Shown piece by piece: positions 7,696 through 14,120 of a stretch of DNA of 35,380 nucleotides. The notes beneath the pieces were generated by a model. The model saw only the letters and a program-made list of their open reading frames with translations. It searched no databases and was not told where the DNA came from. Position 1 is the stretch's first letter. Every line of letters starts with the position of its first letter. Position numbers and translations under genes: made by a program. This DNA comes from Mycobacterium ostraviense (GTDB lineage Bacteria; Actinomycetota; Actinomycetes; Mycobacteriales; Mycobacteriaceae), in assembly GCF_002705925.1 (NCBI RefSeq), contig NZ_NKRE01000001.1, positions 5,055,986 to 5,091,365 of the forward strand. Reading direction: 5' to 3'.

Positions 7696-8151
7696 CCTGA
7701 GATTCGACGCGCATGGATGCGTAGCGGCTGGCATCCGGGCGATCCCACGGGCCCGGGGACACCCTTGTTCCACACCTACTTGCAGGCAACGACGATGTCG
7801 TTCGCGGCGATCGTCGCCTGTCAGGTCGGTACGGCGTTCGCTTCGCGGACCGCCTGGGCGTCGCTGAAGTCGGTCGGTGTCACCACAAATCGACTTGTGT
7901 TGGGCGGTATCGCATTCGAGTTGATCTTCGCCTGCGCGGTGATCTATCTGCCGGCACTGCAATACGTTTTCGGCTCGGCAGCCCTTGACGCATGGATGTT
8001 GTTGCTGCTGCTGCCGATGCCGCTGGCCGTCTGGGGTGTCGACGAAATCTACCGCTGGCGGTTGCGGCGTCAGCCGGCGCACAATAGACACGGCCCTCTG
8101 CACGCCGCGCGGGTTACCGTCGCACCGGTAGACCATCCCGCCCACAAGTGA
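7696..8151 (+). pseudogene. 3' remnant of a CtpF-type cation-transporting P-type ATPase
   Basis: The open frame encodes about 150 residues matching the last transmembrane part of PacL/CtpF-like P-type ATPases: SGWHPGDPTGPGTPLFHTY, LQATTMSFAAIVACQVGTAF, then RLVLGGIAFELIFACAVIY and a final hydrophobic helix before WGVDEIYRW. Those ATPases are about 900 residues; the phosphorylation (DKTGT) and nucleotide-binding domains are absent. A TAG at 7693 closes the frame upstream, and I see no convincing ribosome site before the ATG at 7717. CtpF (Rv1997) is a DosR-regulon gene in M. tuberculosis, next to a USP gene, so this looks like the leftover of a once-complete regulon member. A short membrane protein made from the ATG at 7717 cannot be excluded. 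Confidence 0.75.
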
Positions 8152-8161
8152 CTTCAGACCC
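8148..8161 (+). promoter_or_regulatory. DosR-like box before the small unknown gene
   Basis: GTGACTTCAGACCC matches 8 of 10 core bases of GGGAC-N4-G[TG]CCC and overlaps the end of the ctpF remnant, 80 bases before the start at 8241. A much weaker second match (GTGACAAGCGCCGA, 8172-8185) is 24 bases downstream. No clear -10 element is visible. The candidate rests mainly on context. Confidence 0.38.
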
Positions 8162-8240
8162 TATGCGCCAGGTGACAAGCGCCGAATCATGGGGCCAACC
8201 CGGCGACTCGACGAAAGTCGCATGCACAAAGGAAATTGGT

Positions 8241-8507
8241 ATGGGTTCTCCACTGGGAAACGCTCTGCTATTGACAGATTCCGATCTCGATGCGCTGGCC
8301 GTGCAGTTCCTCAACTCGGCATATGCCGACCGCAACAAATATTCCGAGTGGCCGCTGGATCGGCGGATCGAGGGGTTTCTGCTTCGCCGGGGACTTGTCC
8401 GTCTCGCCGAAGACGGCGACGCGTATGGCCTGATCCTGGACCGCGTCATGGCCTACCTGGGGGCAGCGCATCGTCGAGGTCGCGGCACCGGCGGCAGAGC
8501 CGACTAA
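8241..8507 (+). CDS. Small acidic protein of unknown function in the DosR block
   Basis: This 88-residue protein begins MGSPLGNALLLTDSDLDALA and continues with an amphipathic helical middle (SEWPLDRRIEGFLLRRGLVRL) and a basic tail. No signal peptide, membrane segment or catalytic motif is visible. I do not recognise the family. The ATG at 8241 has AAAGGAAA at a good distance; an earlier in-frame ATG at 8148 overlaps the ctpF remnant and the DosR-like box and is less likely. It lies between acg and hspX on the same strand, and its stop codon falls within the distal DosR-like box of hspX. Codon use resembles its neighbours, so I think it is real. From its place it may be a hypoxia-induced protein. 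Confidence 0.65.
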   Translation: MGSPLGNALLLTDSDLDALAVQFLNSAYADRNKYSEWPLDRRIEGFLLRRGLVRLAEDGDAYGLILDRVMAYLGAAHRRGRGTGGRAD

Positions 8508-8565
8508 CGGCCCCGCCGGCCCGGGACTTCGGTCCCTATCGTCGGCCGGGATGGACTGATCGGAT
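8500..8565 (+). promoter_or_regulatory. DosR promoter of hspX: paired boxes and -10
   Basis: The box GGGACTTCGGTCCC (8523-8536) is a 10 of 10 match to the core of the DosR site, flanked by further symmetric bases. A second box, CCGACTAACGGCCC (8500-8513, 8 of 10), starts 23 bases upstream and overlaps the stop codon of the small gene. TCGGAT at 8560-8565 is a possible -10 element, 31 bases past the centre of the proximal box, giving a start of transcription near 8572. This is the clearest regulatory site in the window. Confidence 0.85.
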
Positions 8566-8606
8566 AGAAATCGCCACCACGACGAGTCGAAAACAAGGAG
8601 ATAACC

Positions 8607-9038
8607 ATGACTTCGTTCTCCGTGCAGCGCCGGCCCAGGTCACTGTTCCCGGACTTTTCCGAACTGCTCGCCGGCTTTCCGTCGTTTGCCGGCCCGCGTC
8701 TTGCGGCCGAAAGCCGGTTGATGCCGCTCGAGGACGAATTGAAGGACGGCCGCTACGAGGTGCGCGCCGAAATCCCGGGTGTCGACCCGGCAACGGACAT
8801 CGACATCACCGTGCACGACGGGCGGCTGACCATCAAGGCCGAACGAACCGAGAAGAAAGAATTCGATGGCCGGTCGGAATTCTCCTACGGTTCATTCGTT
8901 CGTACCGTCACGTTGCCCGCCGGCGCCGACGAAGACAGCATCAAGGCCACCTACGACAAAGGCATCCTCACCGTCTCCGTTGCCGTGTCGGACGCCAAGC
9001 CAGCCGAGCGCCGGATTCCGATCCAGCGCCCGAACTGA
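8607..9038 (+). CDS. hspX: Alpha-crystallin-type small heat shock protein HspX
   Basis: This 143-residue Hsp20-family chaperone closely resembles the 16-kDa alpha-crystallin HspX/Acr of M. tuberculosis (144 residues). Both share the N terminus PRSLFPDFSELLAGFPSFAG, the alpha-crystallin domain (about 45-135) with GRYEVRAEIPGVDP, LTIKAERTEKKEFDGRSEF and YGSFVRTVTLP, and the ATYDKGILTVSVAVS strand. HspX is an ATP-independent holdase abundant in hypoxic non-growing cells. The ATG at 8607 has a strong AAGGAG ribosome site eight bases upstream. The gene begins a run of closely spaced plus-strand genes (next gene 16 bases downstream) and has the strongest DosR box of the window in front. Confidence 0.96.
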   Translation: MTSFSVQRRPRSLFPDFSELLAGFPSFAGPRLAAESRLMPLEDELKDGRYEVRAEIPGVDPATDIDITVHDGRLTIKAERTEKKEFDGRSEFSYGSFVRTVTLPAGADEDSIKATYDKGILTVSVAVSDAKPAERRIPIQRPN

Positions 9039-9054
9039 CTGAGCGCCAAACGCC

Positions 9055-11097
9055 ATGACCAGCTCAGCGAAGACCACCCGGCACGCGCCGCGGCGGGTAT
9101 TCCGCGACCGCGGCGAGGCCGGCCGGGTGCTGGCAAGTCTGTTGAGTGCCTACCGCGACCACCCGGACGTGATCGTGCTGGGCCTGGCGCGGGGCGGCAT
9201 TCCCGTCGCCTGGGAGGTGGCGGCGGCGCTGCAGGCTCCGCTGGACGCCTTCATCGTCCGTAAGCTCGGCGTTCCCGGCCACGAAGAGTTTGCCTTGGGC
9301 GCCCTGGCAAGCGGTGGCCGCGTCGTCGTCAACGACGATGTGGTACGGGGGTTGCGGATCACGCCGCAGCAACTGCGCGACATCGCCGAGCGCGAAGGGC
9401 GCGAGTTGGTCCGCCGCGAGGCCATTTATCGCGCGGGACGCCCGCCGCTCGACGTCGCCGGCAAGACAGTGATCTTGGTCGACGATGGGTTGGCCACTGG
9501 CGCAAGCATGTTCGCGGCGGTACAGGCGCTGCGTGAAGCCGAGCCCGAACAGATCGTGATTGCGGTGCCAGCCGCCCCGGAATCCACCTGCCGGGAGTTC
9601 GCCGGCATCGTCGACGACGTCGTATGCGCCTCCATGCCCACCCCGTTTCTGGCGGTCGGCGAGTCGTTCTGGGACTTTCGCCAGGTCACCGACGAGGAGG
9701 TCCGCCGACTGTTGGCCACCCCGACCTCGGGCATCTCGGTGATCAGACCCGCGGCGCCGACAGCCGCCGAGGTGATCAACAGCGTGGCCATCGACGCTCC
9801 CGGCGGTGTTCCACCATCCGAAGCCCTGGAAGAGCTCATCGCCGACGCGCGGATCGTGTTGATCGGCGAAAGCTCGCACGGTACCCACGAGTTCTACGCG
9901 GCCCGGGCCACCATCACGAAATGGCTGATCGAGGAGAAGGGCTTTTGCGCCGTTGCCGCGGAGGCGGACTGGCCCGACGCCTACCGGGTGAATCGGTACG
10001 CGCGCGGCCTGGGCGAGGACCGCAGCGCCGCCGCGGCGTTGAGCGGCTTCGAGCGCTTTCCGGCCTGGATGTGGCGCAACGTCGTGGTCCGCGACTTCGT
10101 CGACTGGCTGCGCGCGCGCAACCTGCGGCACCAATCGAATGGTCTGCGGCAAGCCGGCTTCTACGGCCTGGACCTTTACAGCCTGCACCGTTCGATGCAC
10201 GAGGTGATCAGCTTTCTCGACAAGGTCGACCCCACCGCGGCGGCACGGGCACGCGCCCGGTACGTCTGCTTTGACCACACCTCCGCCGATGACGGTCAGG
10301 CCTACGGGTACGCGGCGGCGTTCGGCGCCGGTCCCTCGTGCGAACGTCAAGCCATCGAGCAATTGGTCGACCTGCAGCGCCACCTGCTCAGCTATGCGCG
10401 CCGGGACGGACTGATCGCCGAGGACGAAGCGTTCTACGCCCAACAAAATGCGCTGACGGTACGCAACGCGGAGGTGTACTACCGCGCGATGTTCAGCGGG
10501 CGGGTCACCTCGTGGAATTTGCGTGATCAGCACATGGCACAGACCCTGGACGCGCTGCTGAAACACCTCGACCGCCACGACGATGTGCCGCCGGCCCGAA
10601 TAGTGGTGTGGGCACACAATTCTCACGTCGGGGACGCCCGGGCCACCGAAGTGTGGGCCGACGGACAGCTCACCCTGGGTCAACTTGTCCGGCAACGATA
10701 CGGCGACGAGTCGCGTCTTATCGGGCTGTGTACCTACTCCGGCACGGTGACCGCCGCCAGCGAATGGGGCGGCATCGCCGAACGCAAGGTGGTTCGACCC
10801 GCACTCAACGGAAGCATCGAGCAACTACTTCACGAGACCGGACGCAACGCCTTCCTGGTGTCACCGCAGATAACCCCGGAAGCCGCGGACCCGCTCAGCG
10901 TCGTGCGGCTGGGACGTGCCATCGGGGTGATCTACCTGCCTGCGACGGAACGGCAGAGTCACTACTTCCACGTCCGCCCCGCCGATCAGTTCGACGCGAT
11001 GATCCACATCGACAAGACCCGCGCGCTCGAACCTCTCGAGACCACCAGTTTGTGGATCGCCGGCGAGACACCGGAAACCTACCCGAGTGGCCTGTAG
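9055..11097 (+). CDS. Phosphoribosyltransferase / erythromycin esterase-like fusion (Rv2030c-like)
   Basis: This 680-residue protein has two domains. Residues about 15-225 are a type I phosphoribosyltransferase, with the PRPP loop VILVDDGLATGASM near residue 145 and a hood beginning GLARGGIPVAWEVA. Residues about 240-670 form an erythromycin-esterase-like domain with LIGESSHGTHEFYAARA (the Glu and His expected to be catalytic), AAEADWPDAYRVNRY and VVWAHNSHVGDARA. It matches the architecture of Rv2030c, the neighbour of hspX in M. tuberculosis. Its biochemical role is not established; the esterase domain may act on a non-antibiotic substrate. The ATG at 9055 is 16 bases after hspX, so the two are probably co-transcribed. 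Confidence 0.9.
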   Translation: MTSSAKTTRHAPRRVFRDRGEAGRVLASLLSAYRDHPDVIVLGLARGGIPVAWEVAAALQAPLDAFIVRKLGVPGHEEFALGALASGGRVVVNDDVVRGLRITPQQLRDIAEREGRELVRREAIYRAGRPPLDVAGKTVILVDDGLATGASMFAAVQALREAEPEQIVIAVPAAPESTCREFAGIVDDVVCASMPTPFLAVGESFWDFRQVTDEEVRRLLATPTSGISVIRPAAPTAAEVINSVAIDAPGGVPPSEALEELIADARIVLIGESSHGTHEFYAARATITKWLIEEKGFCAVAAEADWPDAYRVNRYARGLGEDRSAAAALSGFERFPAWMWRNVVVRDFVDWLRARNLRHQSNGLRQAGFYGLDLYSLHRSMHEVISFLDKVDPTAAARARARYVCFDHTSADDGQAYGYAAAFGAGPSCERQAIEQLVDLQRHLLSYARRDGLIAEDEAFYAQQNALTVRNAEVYYRAMFSGRVTSWNLRDQHMAQTLDALLKHLDRHDDVPPARIVVWAHNSHVGDARATEVWADGQLTLGQLVRQRYGDESRLIGLCTYSGTVTAASEWGGIAERKVVRPALNGSIEQLLHETGRNAFLVSPQITPEAADPLSVVRLGRAIGVIYLPATERQSHYFHVRPADQFDAMIHIDKTRALEPLETTSLWIAGETPETYPSGL

Positions 11098-11124
11098 CCG
11101 CTGGTCCGAGCGGAGTCAACGGAC

Positions 11125-12117
11125 ATGAAGACACCGGCCCAGCCAGTCGCGACCGGACCGCGAATCGTCACGTTGACCATGAATCCGGCGCTCGACATCA
11201 CCACCAGCGTCGACGTCGTCCGGCCGACCGAGAAGCTGCGCTGCTCGGCAACCCGTTATGACCCGGGCGGCGGGGGGATCAACGTTGCCCGGATCGCGCA
11301 GGTCCTCGGCGGGTCGGTGTTTGCGGTGTTTCCCGCGGGCGGGTCGCATGGCGGGCTTCTGGTGCGGCTGCTCAGCGACGAGAGGTTGCCCTGTGCGCAC
11401 ATCCCGATCGCCGCGTCGACGCGGGAAAGCTTCACCGTCAACGAGACCAGCACCGGCCGGCAGTACCGGTTTGTGCTTCCGGGACCGCAACTGACATCGG
11501 CAGACCAGCAGCGATGTCTTCAGGAATTGCGGTTCGCCGCGCGTTCCGCTGAATTCGTGGTGGCTAGCGGCAGCCTGCCGCCGGGGGTACCCGCTGATTA
11601 CTACCAGCGGGTCACCGATGTCTGCCGCCAGCTCGGTGCCAGGTTCGTGCTGGACACCTCCGGAGGCGGCTTGCAGCACATCTCCCGCGGGGTCTTCCTG
11701 CTCAAGGCAAGCGTGCGAGAACTCCAAGAGTGCGCCGGACGGGAGTTGGTCACCGAGTCCGCACAATTCGGCGCCGCCCACGAGCTGATCGACCGCGGCC
11801 TTGCGCAGGCCGTGGTGGTGTCGCTGGGATCGCACGGCGCGCTGCTGGCCACACGCGACACGAGTGAGCGGTTTTCGGCGGTTCCGATGGGACACGGAAG
11901 CGGCGTCGGGGCCGGCGACGCCATGGTTGCCGCGATCACGGTGGGCCAATGCCGCGGCTGGTCGCTGGCCGAGTCGGTTCGGTTGGGGATTGCGGCGGGC
12001 GCGGCAATGCTGCTGACACCTGGTACGGCGGCCTGTGAGCGCGTGGATGTGGAGAGGTTGTTCGAGCAGGTTGGCCAACCTGCGGAAGTCACCGACGTGG
12101 CCGCCGGCGCGATGTGA
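11125..12117 (+). CDS. pfkB: PfkB-family sugar kinase (Rv2029c-like phosphofructokinase)
   Basis: This 330-residue ribokinase/PfkB-family kinase transfers phosphate from ATP to a sugar phosphate, probably fructose 6-phosphate or tagatose 6-phosphate. It opens VTLTMNPALDITTSVDVV, typical of the PfkB/LacC branch, followed by the glycine-rich substrate motif DPGGGGINVARIAQVLGG. The C-terminal signature GSGVGAGDAMVAAI contains the anion hole and the catalytic Asp of GAGD. Its position directly after the Rv2030c-like gene (27-base gap) is the same as in M. tuberculosis, where Rv2029c belongs to the DosR regulon. The ATG at 11125 has GGAG upstream. Glycolytic flux in hypoxia is the likely role. Confidence 0.93.
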   Translation: MKTPAQPVATGPRIVTLTMNPALDITTSVDVVRPTEKLRCSATRYDPGGGGINVARIAQVLGGSVFAVFPAGGSHGGLLVRLLSDERLPCAHIPIAASTRESFTVNETSTGRQYRFVLPGPQLTSADQQRCLQELRFAARSAEFVVASGSLPPGVPADYYQRVTDVCRQLGARFVLDTSGGGLQHISRGVFLLKASVRELQECAGRELVTESAQFGAAHELIDRGLAQAVVVSLGSHGALLATRDTSERFSAVPMGHGSGVGAGDAMVAAITVGQCRGWSLAESVRLGIAAGAAMLLTPGTAACERVDVERLFEQVGQPAEVTDVAAGAM

Positions 12118-12157
12118 CCGTGAGGGTTCGACGTGGGATTCTCGGCGAAACCCGCCC

Positions 12158-12223
12158 GGGACGAACGGCATTCCAGGTAAGGCCGAACGGCCCCTGCCCA
12201 CGGAGCCAATTCCGCAATAGCCT
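12158..12223 (+). promoter_or_regulatory. Paired DosR-like boxes and -10 before the USP gene
   Basis: GGGACGAACGGCAT (12158-12171) and AGGCCGAACGGCCC (12180-12193) share the core GAACGGC exactly 22 bases apart. The first has the intact left half-site and the second the intact right half-site. TAGCCT at 12218-12223 fits TANNNT and begins 31.5 bases past the centre of the proximal box. The pair suggests that this USP has its own promoter besides read-through from pfkB. Confidence 0.55.
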
Positions 12224-12257
12224 GACATCGAGCGGGTCGAAGTAGTCAGGAGCCGAC

Positions 12258-13028
12258 ATGTCGCAGCCGGACCCGAAGTCGGTGGTCGTGGCCGTCAATG
12301 GCTCACAAGCCGCGGTTAACGCTGCCAAGTGGGCGATCGAAGAGGCAAGGGGCCGGCAGCTGCCGCTTCGCTTGGTATATGTCATTCCCGCCCCTGATGT
12401 GCCGGGCGGGTCGGTGCAGAACTCCGAGTGGGAGCTCGAGCGGGCGGAGCGGGCGCTGTACCAGGCGGACGGGGCCATCCAGGGCGAAGGACGACCGGTC
12501 GAGACCGAAACGGCGATCCGATCCGGCGATCCGGCGCAGGTGTTGATCGGTGAATCCCAGGACGCCGCGCTGATCTGCGTCGGCACCGCGCGGCGGGGCA
12601 GGGCGGCCGACGGGTTGTTGGGCCCGACCGCCGCGGCGTTGGTGACGGGCGCCCACTGCCCGGTCGCGATAGTGCGGACCAATCCAGACGGTTCGCCGAC
12701 CAAGCTCGGCGTGATCGCCGTCGTCCTCAACGACGAAGTCGACAACGACGAAGTCGTGCACCAGGCGATGGAGGAGGGGCGGCGCCGGCATGCCACGGTG
12801 CGCCAGATCGATCGCCGGCTCAACAGCTGGGTCCGCCGCTATCCGGACGTGCCCGTCCAGATCGTTGCCGCGGGTACCGGCGCGAAGGCTGCTGAGCGCC
12901 ACGGCAGCGCGATCGACCTGGCCGTTGTCGGCGAGACCGACGCCGAGCAGCTCCCGGAACTGGCTACTCCCAACTGCCATCCGATTCTGGGCTATCCCGA
13001 CTGCTCGATTCTGGTGGTTCGGCACTGA
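12258..13028 (+). CDS. Universal stress protein, degenerate tandem type (Rv2028c/Rv3134c-like)
   Basis: This 256-residue protein consists of one recognisable USP domain (about 8-140) and a diverged second half. The first strand reads SVVVAVNGSQAAVNAAKWA; most family members have VDGS, so the nucleotide-contacting Asp is Asn here. The ATP motif G-2x-G-9x-G-[ST] is also broken (CVGTARRGRAADGLLGPT). The protein therefore probably does not bind ATP in the usual way. Similar degenerate USPs stand beside pfkB (Rv2028c) and before devR (Rv3134c) in M. tuberculosis, and this one occupies both positions at once. The ATG at 12258 has CAGGAG seven bases upstream. A 262-base gap with regulatory-looking repeats separates it from devR. 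Confidence 0.85.
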   Translation: MSQPDPKSVVVAVNGSQAAVNAAKWAIEEARGRQLPLRLVYVIPAPDVPGGSVQNSEWELERAERALYQADGAIQGEGRPVETETAIRSGDPAQVLIGESQDAALICVGTARRGRAADGLLGPTAAALVTGAHCPVAIVRTNPDGSPTKLGVIAVVLNDEVDNDEVVHQAMEEGRRRHATVRQIDRRLNSWVRRYPDVPVQIVAAGTGAKAAERHGSAIDLAVVGETDAEQLPELATPNCHPILGYPDCSILVVRH

Positions 13029-13103
13029 AATCCGAGCGGTACCCGCCGGGCCCGATTTTCTTGCTGCCCCAACTGGTTTGTTGTTCGACACGATTTAGTG
13101 GAA

Positions 13104-13128
13104 AAAGTGTCGACCACGTCGACACTTT
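13104..13128. repeat. 25-base perfect inverted repeat before devR
   Basis: AAAGTGTCGAC (13104-13114) and GTCGACACTTT (13118-13128) are exact reverse complements with a 3-base spacer. It lies 163 bases before the devR start and 76 bases after the USP stop. There is no T-run after it, and a 3-base RNA loop is tight, so a protein-binding site is at least as likely as a terminator. It does not resemble a DosR box. Confidence 0.7.
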
Positions 13129-13147
13129 GACGGCGGCAGGTAGCGCT

Positions 13148-13183
13148 GGGACACCGGGGTTACGGTTACGCGCCGAACGGTCC
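13148..13183 (+). promoter_or_regulatory. Weak paired DosR-like boxes before devR
   Basis: GGGACACCGGGGTT (13148-13161) has a perfect left half-site and a poor right one. GCGCCGAACGGTCC (13170-13183), exactly 22 bases on, shares the GAACGG core of the USP boxes. The spacing matches the other pairs, which favours autoregulation of devR. Scores are low (6-7 of 10) and no -10 element appears 31 bases downstream; TATAGC at 13250-13255 is the nearest alternative. Confidence 0.35.
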
Positions 13184-13290
13184 GGGTCGGCGCAAAGGAC
13201 ACGAACCAGATGCCAACCGACATCGCCGTCCAATATCGGCAATAGTGGTTATAGCGGGAAAATAGTGCGGTCAGGGTGAAAGGACTCGCA

Positions 13291-13947
13291 ATGGTTAAGG
13301 TTTTCTTGGTCGATGACCATGAAGTAGTCCGTCGCGGACTGACCGATCTGCTGGCATCCGACCCTGACCTCGAGATCGTCGGCGAAGCGGGCTCGGTATC
13401 CGAAGCAATGGCGAAGATCCCGGCGTTGAGGCCGGATGTCGCCGTGCTCGACGTGCGCCTGCCCGACGGCAACGGCATCGAATTGTGCCGTGACCTGCTG
13501 TCCGATCAGCCCGAATTACGGTGTCTGATGCTGACGTCGTTTACCTCCGATGAAGCGATGCTGGAGGCGATTCTGGCCGGCGCCAGCGGCTTCGTCGTCA
13601 AAGACATCAAGGGTATGGAGCTGGCCCGGGCGATCAAAGACGTCGGCGCCGGCAAATCGCTGCTGGATAACCGGGCGGCCGCAGCGCTGATGGCAAAGCT
13701 GCGCGGCGGGGCGGAGCAACACGACCCGCTGTCTGGATTGACCGAGCAGGAGCGGACGCTACTGGGACATCTCAGTGAGGGATTGACCAACCGGCAGATC
13801 GCCGCCCGGATGTTTCTGGCCGAGAAAACGGTGAAGAACTACGTGTCGCGCCTGCTCGCCAAACTCGGCATGGAGCGGCGGACCCAGGCGGCGGTGTTCG
13901 CCTCGAGGCTGGGCCAGGGGGCTGCGCCGCCAACGCCCGGCAACTGA
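13291..13947 (+). CDS. devR: DevR/DosR hypoxia response regulator
   Basis: This 218-residue NarL-family regulator resembles DevR/DosR of M. tuberculosis along its length, starting MVKVFLVDDHEVVRRGL. The receiver domain has Asp8, Asp9 and the phosphorylated Asp54 (AVLDVRLPDGNGIELCRDLL), with the conserved Lys of VVKDIKGMELARA. The C-terminal LuxR-type helix-turn-helix has LTEQERTLLGHLSEGLTNRQ and the recognition helix LAEKTVKNYVSRLLAKLGM. When phosphorylated by haem kinases it activates the dormancy regulon through boxes such as those seen in this window. I chose the ATG at 13291 (AAAGGA upstream) over a GTG 15 bases earlier because it gives the exact known N terminus. The sensor kinase gene follows. 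Confidence 0.97.
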   Translation: MVKVFLVDDHEVVRRGLTDLLASDPDLEIVGEAGSVSEAMAKIPALRPDVAVLDVRLPDGNGIELCRDLLSDQPELRCLMLTSFTSDEAMLEAILAGASGFVVKDIKGMELARAIKDVGAGKSLLDNRAAAALMAKLRGGAEQHDPLSGLTEQERTLLGHLSEGLTNRQIAARMFLAEKTVKNYVSRLLAKLGMERRTQAAVFASRLGQGAAPPTPGN

Positions 13948-14120
13948 CGCGTCCTGCCAACACCTCGGCCGGATCATTTGCCGGTCAGCGCAGCCGGCGA
14001 ACCGTTGGCCCGGAGGTTAATGGCTACTTGGCCGCGAGGTGGTTAAGCTGGTCAGCGACATCCGAGTGTCCCCATACAGCACCGGCTGTCGTAAGCCGGG
14101 GCGTGGAAGGTTTCAGTCAG

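Noticed and set aside
8191..8204. GGGGCCAACCCGGC before the small gene as a DosR box
   Set aside because: The right half does not fit the consensus; the site at 8148-8161 scores better.
9064..10824. Long open frame (586 codons) on the minus strand opposite the Rv2030c-like gene
   Set aside because: The plus-strand protein has clear domains and motifs; the antisense product has no recognisable domain. Long antisense frames are common in GC-rich DNA.
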